Shown here piece after piece: positions 40,831 through 48,850 of a DNA stretch of 64,000 nucleotides. The stretch comes from Mammaliicoccus sp. Dog046 (lineage in GTDB: Bacteria; Bacillota; Bacilli; Staphylococcales; Staphylococcaceae). The position numbers were made by a program, and so were the translations under genes. The stretch spans positions 584,206 through 648,205 of the forward strand of contig NZ_CP120131.1 in assembly GCF_034039665.1 (NCBI RefSeq), read 5' to 3'. Positions within the stretch are counted from its first letter, which is position 1. Every line of letters starts with the position of its first letter. Under the pieces are notes generated by a model. The model was not told where the DNA came from. It ran no database searches and worked only from the letters and a program-made list of their open reading frames with translations.

Positions 40831-42720
40831 ATGAAATTGTTAGCCATTACTTCATGTCCAAATGGTATCGCACATACTTATATGGCTGCGGAGAATCTTC
40901 AAAAAGCAGCTGATAAAATGGGCGTCCAAATGAAAGTAGAAACACAAGGTGGTGTCGGTGTTGAAAATGAATTAACATCACAAGAAATAAGGGAAGCGGA
41001 CGGGATTATCATTGCTGCTGATAGAAAGGTTGATAAGTCACGGTTTAATGGTAAAAAATTAATAGACGTAAGTGTTGGGGAAGGTATTCGTAATCCAGAA
41101 GGTTTAATTAAGAGAATGCAAGATGACGATGTTTCTGTTTATACAGGGGGATATTCAAACGAGTATAAAGAAGAAAAACGTGCACAAAATCCAATTTATC
41201 AACATTTAATGAATGGTGTATCATTTATGGTACCGTTTATTGTTGTCGGTGGTTTGCTTGTAGCAATCGCTTTATCATTAGGTGGTAAGACAACACCAGA
41301 AGGAATTACTGTACCAGAGGGAACGTTCTGGTACCAAATTCAACAAATTGGTAGCGCAGCATTTACCTTTATGATTCCTATACTAGCTGGTTATATTGCA
41401 TATAGTATCGCCGATAAACCAGGTTTAGTACCAGGTATGATTGGTGGATTAATAGCAGCTACTGGTTCTTATTATGGTAGTGAAGCGGGCGCTGGATTTA
41501 TTGGTGGGATTATAGCAGGTTTCTTAGCAGGTTATATTGCATTATGGATTAAGAAAATTAAAGTACCAAAAGCAATGCAACCTGTAATGCCAATTATATT
41601 TATTCCAGTAATTTCATCTGTATTAGTAGGTTTAATCTTTATATATGTGATTGGTGCACCAATTGCATCAATTTTTGAAGCATTATCAGCATGGTTAAAA
41701 GGCATGCAAGGCAGTAACGCAGTTGTACTTGCATTAATTTTAGGAGCAATGATTTCATTCGATATGGGTGGTCCAGTAAATAAAGTTGCATTCCTATTCG
41801 GTTCAGCAATGATAGGAGAAGGTAACTATACGATTATGGGTGCGATCGCAGCAGCAATATGTATTCCACCAATTGGATTAGGTCTAGCTACATTTATTAG
41901 AAAAAATAAATTTAATGACCAAGAAATTGAAATGGGTAAAGCATCCTTTACTATGGGACTGTTCGGTATTACAGAAGGAGCCATTCCATTTGCGGCACAA
42001 GATCCAATACGTGTTATCCCTTCAATTATGGTAGGGTCAATGACAGGTGCTGTCGTTGCAATGTTAACGCATGTAGGAGATAGAGTCGCACATGGTGGAC
42101 CAATTGTAGCAGTGTTAGGTGCAGTAGATAATGTCATCTGGTTCTTCGTTGCTGTGTTGATAGGTGCTTTAGTTACTGCAGCATTGACGATAGTATTAAA
42201 ACGCACAAATACAGTAACACCAGAAGGCTTAGTTGTTGAAGATACAGAAAATCAAGAACAAGACAAACAAGAAGATAAAAAATTAGTATCCAAAAAATTA
42301 ATTACCATTACAAATAATCAATTAACTCAAGAAGAAGTGATAGATCAATTAATTAGTCATTTAGAACAAGAAGGCATTGTGACAAATCCGACAGACTTTA
42401 AGTCAGCAATAATGGAAAGAGAATCACAAAGTTCAACGGGAATAGGTATGAACGTTGCAATACCACATGCTAAATCAACAGCAGTTACAGAACCAAAACT
42501 TGCTATTATGAAAGCAAATGAAGGCGTCGATTGGAATAGTTTAGATGGGACACCATCGAAATTGATCTTTATGATAGCAGTACCTGCAAACGAAGCAGGA
42601 GATACACATTTAAAAATATTACAAAGCTTATCCAGAAAATTAATGGACGATGATTATAGAAATGCATTATTAAATGCTGAAACAAAAGAAAAAATGTATA
42701 CGCTATTGAGAAGGTTATAA
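40831..42720 (+). CDS. PTS fructose/mannose-type EIIBCA
   Basis: A 629-residue fused permease. The N-terminal EIIB (1-~100) has the phosphorylated cysteine C9 in S-C-P-N-G-I-A-H-T-Y-M-A-A-E. The EIIC (~125-470) has about eight to ten helices with F-D-M-G-G-P-V-N-K-V-A and G-I-T-E-G-A-I-P-F-A. After an acidic/Q/K linker, EIIA (~485-629) has the phosphohistidine H546 in V-A-I-P-H-A-K. The B-C-A order and the neighbouring PRD activator recall the Bacillus mannose system ManP/ManR, but fructose is equally possible. No mannose-6-phosphate isomerase is adjacent. AGGAGG lies 8 nt before the ATG. Confidence 0.88.
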   Translation: MKLLAITSCPNGIAHTYMAAENLQKAADKMGVQMKVETQGGVGVENELTSQEIREADGIIIAADRKVDKSRFNGKKLIDVSVGEGIRNPEGLIKRMQDDDVSVYTGGYSNEYKEEKRAQNPIYQHLMNGVSFMVPFIVVGGLLVAIALSLGGKTTPEGITVPEGTFWYQIQQIGSAAFTFMIPILAGYIAYSIADKPGLVPGMIGGLIAATGSYYGSEAGAGFIGGIIAGFLAGYIALWIKKIKVPKAMQPVMPIIFIPVISSVLVGLIFIYVIGAPIASIFEALSAWLKGMQGSNAVVLALILGAMISFDMGGPVNKVAFLFGSAMIGEGNYTIMGAIAAAICIPPIGLGLATFIRKNKFNDQEIEMGKASFTMGLFGITEGAIPFAAQDPIRVIPSIMVGSMTGAVVAMLTHVGDRVAHGGPIVAVLGAVDNVIWFFVAVLIGALVTAALTIVLKRTNTVTPEGLVVEDTENQEQDKQEDKKLVSKKLITITNNQLTQEEVIDQLISHLEQEGIVTNPTDFKSAIMERESQSSTGIGMNVAIPHAKSTAVTEPKLAIMKANEGVDWNSLDGTPSKLIFMIAVPANEAGDTHLKILQSLSRKLMDDDYRNALLNAETKEKMYTLLRRL

Positions 42721-42736
42721 ACGATAAGGAATTTTA

Positions 42737-42772
42737 AAAGGCTAGGACATCAATTGAGGTGTTCTAGCCTTT
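42737..42772 (+). terminator. Terminator-like hairpin after the PTS gene
   Basis: AAAGGCTAGGACATCAA pairs with TTGAGGTGTTCTAGCCTTT (one mismatch) but is not followed by a long T run. Confidence 0.65.
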
Positions 42773-42823
42773 GATATAATGGAAATTCTGGATATAGCGT
42801 GTTGTGGGTTGAGGTGTAGAGCC

Positions 42824-43174
42824 GAGATATCGTGCGATTCGGTGTCAATCGCACGAAGAGTTAGGGGGTATGGTCGAGATATCGTGCGATTAGGTGTGAA
42901 ACGCACGAAGAGTTAGGGGGTATGGTCGAGATATCGTGCGATTAGGTGTCAAACGCACGAAGAGTTGTGGGTATGAGGTGAGATATCGTGCGATTCAGGA
43001 TCAAACGCACGAAGAGTTAGGGGGAAGTGCCTAGATATCGTGCGAATAGGTGTCAAACGCACGAAGAGTTAGGGGTAAGTGCTGAGATATCGTGCGATTA
43101 GGTGTCAAACGCACGAAGAGTTAGGGGTATGTACTGAGATATCGTGCGATTCAGAGTCAATCGCACGATATCTT
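42824..43174. repeat. 52-bp tandem palindromic array, seven units
   Basis: Units start at 42824, 42876, 42928, 42980, 43032, 43084 and 43136, an exact 52-bp period throughout. Each unit opens with GAGATATCGTGCGATT. An 8-nt variable loop (such as AGGTGTCA, CAGGATCA or CAGAGTCA) follows, then A(A/T)CGCACGA, then a conserved ~20-nt linker beginning AGAGTTAGGGG. Units 1-6 end their right arm at CGCACGAAGAG. The last unit instead ends in CGCACGATATC, closing a 15-bp perfect hairpin at 43138-43172 followed by TTTT. It lies between the convergent PTS gene (+) and the CMD-family gene (-). Confidence 0.97.
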
Positions 43175-43585
43175 TTATTTAACACCTATTTGTAAAATAG
43201 AACCGAAATGTTGTTGGGCAGTTGTAAATAAAGTAAATGTGATTAACTCTATTAATTCTTCATCGGTTAGTGTTTCTTTTAAAGTTTCTATAATATAACT
43301 CGGAATGTTTTCTTTCATTTTTAAGTATACTTCTACAAAACCTATACATACAGATGACTTTTCATCAGTAAATTGATGCGTTGGTTTACCTTTAGCTTTA
43401 CAATATTGACAACCATTCTTTTGTGCAAGGATTCTTCTCAGTTCTTCTTTTAAAGACATAGACAAATATCCTTCATTTTCTAATACATTAGATAATTCAT
43501 TCCAAGAATTATAGATTTTTCGATTATGACCTAATATTTTCTGAAAAGGTGTATTCCCTAAAGTACTGTTATTTAATAAAACCAA
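43175..43585 (-). CDS. Carboxymuconolactone decarboxylase/AhpD-like family protein
   Basis: A 136-residue all-helical protein with a CxxC pair (C59-x2-C62) in Q-K-N-G-C-Q-Y-C-K-A-K-G, positioned as in the AhpD/CMD fold where the pair is redox-active. The usual C-x2-C-x3-H histidine is not clear: K-G-K-P-T-H has it displaced, so the assignment is tentative. The TTG at 43585 is favoured, with AAAGGAG 8 nt upstream. It is divergent from an Lrp/AsnC regulator gene 112 bp away, a common regulator-target layout. Confidence 0.6.
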   Translation of the reverse strand: MVLLNNSTLGNTPFQKILGHNRKIYNSWNELSNVLENEGYLSMSLKEELRRILAQKNGCQYCKAKGKPTHQFTDEKSSVCIGFVEVYLKMKENIPSYIIETLKETLTDEELIELITFTLFTTAQQHFGSILQIGVK

Positions 43586-43697
43586 ATATATCACTCCTTT
43601 ATTTATCTAAGATTAATTATAGGTATGTTATATTTATTGATGAATATTGAAAAGAAGTAATAAATGAAAAATAACTTTAGAAATAGAGGGTAATTTA

Positions 43698-44102
43698 ATG
43701 AATGACTTTATAAATGAAAAAATACTAAAAATTTTAGGTGAAAATAGTAGAATAACTATTAATGAGTTAAGTAAACAGATAAATCTTTCTGCACCAGCAA
43801 CACGAGAGCGTGTGAATAAATTGGAAGATCAAAATATAATAAGCGCTTATACTATAGATATAAACTACAAAGAATTGGGCTATCAAATTGAAGCACTAAT
43901 AGAAATAGTTATAAAAAATAATTTGTATAGTGATTTTAAAAATTACATAAATAAAATAGATAATGTAGATTTCTGCTATAGAATATCAGGAGATGCTTGT
44001 TTTATTTGTAAAGTAAGATTCAAGTCAATGGAAGAAGTAGAGCAATTTATAGATGGAATTCAACCATATGGTCATACTAAAACGAACTTCATACTCTCTT
44101 GA
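43698..44102 (+). CDS. Lrp/AsnC family transcriptional regulator
   Basis: A 134-residue protein. The N-terminal winged HTH (I-L-K-I-L-G-E-N-S-R-I-T-I-N-E-L-S-K then R-V-N-K-L-E) is followed by the C-terminal ligand-binding RAM domain, ending G-H-T-K-T-N-F. These regulators usually form octamers and sense amino acids. The adjacent divergent CMD-family gene is the likely target. The coding sequence is AT-rich compared with its neighbours. GAGGGTAA precedes the ATG. Confidence 0.85.
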   Translation: MNDFINEKILKILGENSRITINELSKQINLSAPATRERVNKLEDQNIISAYTIDINYKELGYQIEALIEIVIKNNLYSDFKNYINKIDNVDFCYRISGDACFICKVRFKSMEEVEQFIDGIQPYGHTKTNFILS

Positions 44103-44128
44103 TTTATCGAAAAATTTTATTAAAAAGT

Positions 44129-44167
44129 ATGAACTATGAGAATTATCATAGTTCATTTGATTTTTTT
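44129..44167 (+). terminator. Terminator after the Lrp-type gene
   Basis: ATGAACTATGA and TCATAGTTCAT form an 11-bp stem followed by TTGATTTTTTT. Confidence 0.88.
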
Positions 44168-44211
44168 GTATTAATATAAATAACATCAAAAGAAATAAGT
44201 GAGGAAATGCT

Positions 44212-44895
44212 ATGTATAAATATATTTTGTTAGATTTAGATAATACGTTGCTAGATTTCAACGATGGTGAGAAAGAAGCGATTAAAGCAGTATTTCAGTC
44301 TGAAGGTGTAGAATTTAATGATGCGAATTTTAAAAAGTATAAAACAATCAATAAACAACTGTGGAGTGAACTTGAACAAGGGTTGATTTCGAAAGAAGCG
44401 GTTTTAGTTGGTCGTTTTAAACAGATTTTTGATTCATTAAATTTAGAGGTAGATCCATACGCTAAGGAAGATATTTTTAGAAATATTTTAGATAATAATC
44501 ATACGCTTGTAGATGGGGCGATTGATATTTTGGAATATTTAACTGCTGCTGGTTATCGTCTATATAGTGCATCGAATGGTGTGTATTCAACTCAAATGAA
44601 ACGTATGAAAGCTTCAGGGATTATTGATTATTTTGAGGATCATTTTATTTCTGAAAAGATTGGACATGAGAAACCGGATAAACGATTTTTTGAACATTGT
44701 TTAAATACGATTGGTGATGTTAATAAGCAACATATTTTAATGGTGGGTGATACTTATTCATCAGATATTATTGGTGCGCAATTGTTTGGCATAGATGCTT
44801 GTTATTATAATCATAATCAGGAAAGCGCGAATGATAGTGCTACTTATGAAATCTATCAGTTAACTGATTTGAAGAATATTTTAAAAGGTAATTAA
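44212..44895 (+). CDS. HAD family hydrolase, YjjG/YfnB type
   Basis: A 227-residue HAD phosphatase with motif I D8-L-D10-N-T-L-L-D-F, motif II S-A-S-N-G, the motif III lysine in I-G-H-E-K-P-D, and motif IV V-G-D-T-Y-S-S-D. The cap is the four-helix C1 type. The closest remembered family is the YjjG/YfnB pyrimidine nucleotidases, which hydrolyse non-canonical nucleotides; the substrate here is inferred. Monocistronic, with a terminator at its end. Confidence 0.8.
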   Translation: MYKYILLDLDNTLLDFNDGEKEAIKAVFQSEGVEFNDANFKKYKTINKQLWSELEQGLISKEAVLVGRFKQIFDSLNLEVDPYAKEDIFRNILDNNHTLVDGAIDILEYLTAAGYRLYSASNGVYSTQMKRMKASGIIDYFEDHFISEKIGHEKPDKRFFEHCLNTIGDVNKQHILMVGDTYSSDIIGAQLFGIDACYYNHNQESANDSATYEIYQLTDLKNILKGN

Positions 44896-44927
44896 TGAAG
44901 TGTTAAATTTTTGCACTTCATTTTTTT
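44894..44927 (+). terminator. Terminator after the HAD gene
   Basis: AATGAAGTG and CACTTCATT pair around an 11-nt loop and are followed by T6. The left arm overlaps the HAD stop codon region. Confidence 0.85.
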
Positions 44928-44969
44928 ATAGCGTATTCTATAGATACTAAAAAAATGTAGGTGAATATG

Positions 44970-45350
44970 ATGATAGAAAAATTAAACCAAGTAATGCTTT
45001 ACGTAGATGATCAAGAAAAAGCAGTTAATTTCTGGAAAGATACAATGGACTTTGTTGTTAAATCTGAAGGAGAATTGCCTGATGGTTTTAAATCTGTAGA
45101 GATTGCGCCGAGTGATGATAATGAAACGTCATTCGTGTTATTTGATAAAGCATTCATTAAAAAATATAGTCCTGAAGTAAGTCTAGAAATGCCTTCTTTA
45201 ATGTTTAAAGCATCTAACTTTGATGAACTATATGAATCTTTAAAAGATCAAGGTTTAACGGGTCATGATATTATTGATATGCCTGAAGGTCGTGTGTTCA
45301 ATTTCCATGATACACAAGGAAATTATTTTGCTATCATGGAACAAAAATAG
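44970..45350 (+). CDS. VOC family protein (glyoxalase/bleomycin-resistance fold)
   Basis: A 126-residue single-unit VOC protein. It starts M-I-E-K-L-N-Q-V-M-L-Y-V-D-D-Q-E-K-A-V-N-F-W-K-D and ends F-N-F-H-D-T-Q-G-N-Y-F-A-I-M-E, the typical beta-alpha-beta units with a metal-site glutamate near the end. The role could be glyoxalase-like, antibiotic binding or dioxygenase-like; none is determined. The ATG at 44970 has AGGTGA 5 nt upstream. The DinB-like gene follows 13 nt later in the same transcript. Confidence 0.8.
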   Translation: MIEKLNQVMLYVDDQEKAVNFWKDTMDFVVKSEGELPDGFKSVEIAPSDDNETSFVLFDKAFIKKYSPEVSLEMPSLMFKASNFDELYESLKDQGLTGHDIIDMPEGRVFNFHDTQGNYFAIMEQK

Positions 45351-45363
45351 GAGGAATTGATTT

Positions 45364-45816
45364 ATGATTAAGAAACAATATGAAGTATCATACAATATGT
45401 TGGCAGGTATTCTAAAAGATGTAACTGATCAACAAGCTGAGTTCCAATTAGAGCTTGCAAATAATAATATTAAATGGCAATTGGGTCATATGTTACTTGC
45501 GAATGAGTCTTTCATCTTCGGAAAGAATTCTGAAGCCAATATATTAGGTAAAAAGTTAGGTCAATTCTATGCACCAGGAACATCTCCTCAAGGATTTAAT
45601 GGTGAGGAAACTTCTTTTGAAGAATTAAAAGCAGATTTAAATGATCAACTAGAAAGAATTGTTAATAATATTGATGCACAAATGGAAAGTACTGAAAGCA
45701 ATAATATTGTAAGTATGACGACATTTGCTGAAACAATTCCTTTTGCGGTTACGCATACAAATTATCATATTGGCCAAATTCAATTATTAAAAAATATGAT
45801 TACAAAATTGGATTAA
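45364..45816 (+). CDS. DinB-superfamily protein
   Basis: A 150-residue four-helix-bundle protein with histidines placed as in DinB/YfiT metal proteins: W-Q-L-G-H-M-L in the second helix and T-H-T-N-Y-H-I-G-Q-I in the last (H-x3-H). DinB-like proteins include thiol-dependent transferases (bacillithiol S-transferases in Firmicutes); that specific role is inference. It is co-transcribed with the VOC gene, a pairing suggestive of detoxification. Confidence 0.8.
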   Translation: MIKKQYEVSYNMLAGILKDVTDQQAEFQLELANNNIKWQLGHMLLANESFIFGKNSEANILGKKLGQFYAPGTSPQGFNGEETSFEELKADLNDQLERIVNNIDAQMESTESNNIVSMTTFAETIPFAVTHTNYHIGQIQLLKNMITKLD

Positions 45817-45841
45817 GGTGAATAAATTCATTTTTATAGAG

Positions 45842-45885
45842 ACAAACCTGTATTAAATCAAATGATTTAGCAGGTTTGTTTTTAT
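45842..45885 (+). terminator. Terminator after the DinB-like gene
   Basis: ACAAACCTG pairs with CAGGTTTGT and inner arms TAAATC/GATTTA extend the stem; T5 follows. Confidence 0.88.
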
Positions 45886-45952
45886 TTATATCGGTCTATG
45901 AAAAGTGTTATGATACAAATGAATATGGAATTAAATTAATGGAGTGATTGAA

Positions 45953-46156
45953 ATGGCATTAGAAATGAAAACGAATTGTGATAAGTGTAATTATGAATTT
46001 CATGAGAAAAGTAATGCTTTCATATGCGTGAAAGAACATACGTATTGTAGAGAGTGTGCTGAAAATTTATTCTATGTATGCCCAGAATGTAATGGAGAGC
46101 TTGTCGTTCGACCAAAAGTAAAAGCAGATGAAAATACAATTAAAGGTGATAAATAA
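45953..46156 (+). CDS. DUF1272-type small zinc protein
   Basis: A 67-residue protein with C9-x2-C12, C25, H29, C32-x2-C35 and C43-x2-C46, a double zinc-knuckle layout. The start M-A-L-E-M-K-T-N-C-D-K-C and the C-P-E-C-N-G-E-L-V-V-R-P end match the DUF1272 family, whose function is not known. The ATG at 45953 has GGAG 8 nt upstream, better than a GTG three codons earlier. It is 42 nt upstream of the oxidoreductase gene and probably in one transcript. Confidence 0.8.
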   Translation: MALEMKTNCDKCNYEFHEKSNAFICVKEHTYCRECAENLFYVCPECNGELVVRPKVKADENTIKGDK

Positions 46157-46198
46157 ATTTTTGATCGAACTATAAATATAGAAAGAGGTGAACCGTTA

Positions 46199-47203
46199 AT
46201 GAAAGCAATTGGATTTACAACAAGTTTTGATTTGAATGAGACAAATGCATTTGAAGAACGTGATTTACCAATACCTACGGCGAGTGGTAGAGACCTTTTA
46301 GTGAAAGTAAAGGCAGCTAGTATTAATCCGGTTGATACTAAGTCTAGAAATACAAGTGATGGAGAATTTAAGATACTTGGATATGATGGTGTAGGCGTCG
46401 TTGAAGCGGTTGGCGAAGATGTAGAATTATTTCATGTAGGTGATGAAGTATATTATTCTGGAACGAACACGAGACAAGGATCGAATGCTGAATATCAATT
46501 AGTAGATGAACGCATTGTTGGATTAAAACCAGAATTTTTATCTTATGCAGAAGCAGCAGCATTGCCATTAACAGCACTAACTTCATTAGAAGCACTCTTT
46601 GAAGGGTTAAATATATCAACAAATCCTGAAGAGAATACAGGGAAGACATTACTGATTATCAATGGTGCAGGTGGCGTAGGATCCATCGCAACACAAATGG
46701 CTAAAGAACTTGGACTTACAGTTATTACAACCGCATCTCGAAAAGAAACACGAAGATGGTCTGAGAAAATGGGTGCTGATATTGTGTTGAATCATAAACA
46801 CAATTTACCTGATGAATTAAAAGCGCATAAAATAGATGGAGTAGATTATATATTTAACACACATAGTAGTGATGCTTATTTCAATGTGATGGCTGACATT
46901 ATTAAGCCAAGAGGAAGAATCGTTGCTTTAGTGAATTTTAAGGATAAAGTAGATTTAAATGCATTAAAAGATAAAAGCGTGACATTCTCATTTGAATTTA
47001 TGTTCACTAGACCTAAATATGAGACAGAAGATATGATTGAACATCATAACTATTTACGCAAACTCACTTTATTATTAGATAGAGGCAGATTAAAAACAAC
47101 GCTATATAAAAAGTTAAATGGATTAAGTGTTGAAACGATAACAGAAGCACATCAACTTATCGAACAAGGAAATAGTATAGGTAAGATTGTTATTGAATAT
47201 TAA
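46199..47203 (+). CDS. MDR-family zinc-independent alcohol dehydrogenase/quinone oxidoreductase
   Basis: A 334-residue medium-chain dehydrogenase. The N-terminal GroES-like domain has V-K-V-K-A-A-S-I-N-P-V-D and G-Y-D-G-V-G-V-V-E-A-V-G. The Rossmann motif is N-G-A-G-G-V-G-S-I-A. It lacks the cysteine cluster of zinc alcohol dehydrogenases, so it belongs to the quinone-oxidoreductase-like branch (often annotated 'zinc-binding alcohol dehydrogenase family protein'). It probably reduces quinones or enals with NADPH; the substrate is unknown. AAAGAGGTG precedes the ATG. Confidence 0.82.
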   Translation: MKAIGFTTSFDLNETNAFEERDLPIPTASGRDLLVKVKAASINPVDTKSRNTSDGEFKILGYDGVGVVEAVGEDVELFHVGDEVYYSGTNTRQGSNAEYQLVDERIVGLKPEFLSYAEAAALPLTALTSLEALFEGLNISTNPEENTGKTLLIINGAGGVGSIATQMAKELGLTVITTASRKETRRWSEKMGADIVLNHKHNLPDELKAHKIDGVDYIFNTHSSDAYFNVMADIIKPRGRIVALVNFKDKVDLNALKDKSVTFSFEFMFTRPKYETEDMIEHHNYLRKLTLLLDRGRLKTTLYKKLNGLSVETITEAHQLIEQGNSIGKIVIEY

Positions 47204-47212
47204 ATAAAGAAT

Positions 47213-47354
47213 GAGATATCGTGCGATTAGGTGTCAAACGCACGAAGACTTAAGGTGTAGTGCTGAGATATCGTGCGATTAGGTATCAAACGCACGAAGA
47301 CTTTAAGGGTAGTGGCGAAATATCGTGCGATTCAGTATCAAACGCACGATATCT
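47213..47354. repeat. 52-bp tandem palindromic array, three units
   Basis: Units start at 47213, 47265 and 47317, again exactly 52 bp apart. The first two end CGCACGAAGACT and carry the ~20-nt linker. The third closes with CGCACGATATC (47344-47354), as in the 43-kb array. The third unit has AAATATCG in place of AGATATCG, so one arm position is degraded. It lies between the convergent MDR gene (+) and the YhgE gene (-). Confidence 0.95.
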
Positions 47355-47373
47355 TCTGCTCCACAAACATAAA

Positions 47374-47406
47374 AAAAGGCTGAGACAATTTTGTCTCAGC
47401 CTTTTC
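47374..47406. terminator. Bidirectional terminator between the MDR and YhgE genes
   Basis: AAAAGGCTGAGACAA and TTGTCTCAGCCTTTT pair around TT; A7 upstream and T4 downstream allow use on both strands. Confidence 0.88.
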
Positions 47407-47413
47407 ATATTTA

Positions 47414-48850
47414 TTAATAGTCATTTTCGTTTGCGATTCGTCGTAAGTGAGGATACTTAGATCTTATAACGTATACAAGTAGTGTAAGTGCTGCAAATAC
47501 GATAGCAATACCACCAATAATCAGCATTGATTGGCCATAAGATACATCACTTGTGAAGTTAAAGATATTTTCTCTTAGTGCTTTTATCACATAACTCATT
47601 GGAGAGAATGGATGTAAGTCTTGGAATATCTTACCTGACAATTGAATTGGGAATGTACCTTCACTTGAACCTAATTGAAGTATCAATAGGATAATTGCTA
47701 AGAACTTACCAATGTTACCAAGTACGACAGTTAAGAACGGAACAATCATATAAGCTGCGATACTCCATAGTACTAACGTCAATGTGAAGTAACCTGGATT
47801 CGCAATGTCAATTTCAAATCCGTATAAACATAATACAGCTAATGCTAATGATGAACCGAGTGCTTGCATCATAAATATTGAAAATTTACTTAACCACCAT
47901 TTGAATCCAGTAGAATCTCCAATACGTTTATCGATAGGGTACACAGCAGCAAATGCAACTGCACCTACATATAAACTTAATGAAAGGATATATGGTGCAA
48001 AACTTTGACCATAGTTGTTAACTTCAGTTAAGTCATCTTCATTAGAAACGACCGGTTTGTTAATGGCTTTTATATTTTTCTCTTCAAAGTATTTGCCTTT
48101 AGATTGATCAATGGCTTTATCAATACTTTGTTTTAATTTATCGTTGTTTTGTTGTAGATCATTTAATCCTTGAGTCACTTGCATGCTACCTTGTACTAGT
48201 TGTTGACCTTCAGCGCCTGCCATAGGTGCAAGTTGTTCTAATCCAGAGTTTACTTGACCGTTACCATTGATTAATTGTGATTCTGCATCTGACATTTGTC
48301 CAAGTGCTTTAGAAGTATCTTTGTAACCTTTAGTAAGTTTATTCATACCTTTAAATGATTCGGACATATATTTTTCTCTGACAGAAGCGCTTAAATTATC
48401 TTCAACAGCTGTTAATACTTTACCAGCAATTTGTGAGCCAGTATAACTGTAACCTGGATTCGTCTTCACATTTAAGTCGATCTTTTTAGGATTTTTATCA
48501 AGCATTGATCCTGCATGCTTTGTTGTATTAGATGGGATAGTAATAACAGCATAAGATTCACCATGTTCAAGATGTTTGTCAGCTGTGTCTTGTTTTACAA
48601 ACTCCCATTTAAATTTATCGTTTTCTTTTAATTTATCTACAAGATCATTACCGATATTTGCTTTCTTACCATTTACTTCTCCGCCTGCATCGTCATTTAC
48701 GACAGAAATTTTTAATTCTTTTGTCTTGCCGTATGGGTCCCACAACGAACCGACGAATACAGAACTATAAATGAGGGGGATGAGCATAACAGCGATTAAT
48801 GAGACAAATAAGAATTTATGAGTCCATAGATTCTTTATATCATCAAACAT
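47414..48850 (-). CDS. YhgE/Pip-family ABC-2-type membrane protein
   Basis: A 478-residue protein with one N-terminal TM (residues ~10-32, L-I-P-L-I-Y-S-S-V-F-V-G-S-L-W-D-P-Y-G), a long extracytoplasmic region (~35-270, Q/K/L-rich with coiled-coil potential), and about five C-terminal TMs. S-L-W-D-P-Y-G after TM1 is characteristic of the YhgE/Pip N-terminal domain. Many members are 600-900 residues, so this is a short form. The role is unknown (export or phage-receptor-like in relatives). The start is ambiguous between 48859 and 48850; 48850 gives a workable distance to AAAGGA. It overlaps the MarR gene. Confidence 0.75.
   Translation of the reverse strand: MFDDIKNLWTHKFLFVSLIAVMLIPLIYSSVFVGSLWDPYGKTKELKISVVNDDAGGEVNGKKANIGNDLVDKLKENDKFKWEFVKQDTADKHLEHGESYAVITIPSNTTKHAGSMLDKNPKKIDLNVKTNPGYSYTGSQIAGKVLTAVEDNLSASVREKYMSESFKGMNKLTKGYKDTSKALGQMSDAESQLINGNGQVNSGLEQLAPMAGAEGQQLVQGSMQVTQGLNDLQQNNDKLKQSIDKAIDQSKGKYFEEKNIKAINKPVVSNEDDLTEVNNYGQSFAPYILSLSLYVGAVAFAAVYPIDKRIGDSTGFKWWLSKFSIFMMQALGSSLALAVLCLYGFEIDIANPGYFTLTLVLWSIAAYMIVPFLTVVLGNIGKFLAIILLILQLGSSEGTFPIQLSGKIFQDLHPFSPMSYVIKALRENIFNFTSDVSYGQSMLIIGGIAIVFAALTLLVYVIRSKYPHLRRIANENDY

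Noticed and set aside
42824..43174. CRISPR array
   Set aside because: The period is regular and palindromic, but the 'spacers' are conserved copies of one linker rather than unique sequences, and no cas genes are present.
37768..44200. Prophage or integrative element near the ribosomal core
   Set aside because: No integrase, transposase, tRNA attachment site or flanking direct repeats were found; only one orphan nuclease-like gene looks inserted.
46368..46649. Leucine/histidine-rich antisense ORF within the MDR gene
   Set aside because: Composition is typical of a complement shadow and the sense gene is clear.
47260..47460. Small ORF over the 52-bp array
   Set aside because: It runs through repeat and terminator sequence, and the period is not a multiple of three, so no protein repeat is kept.
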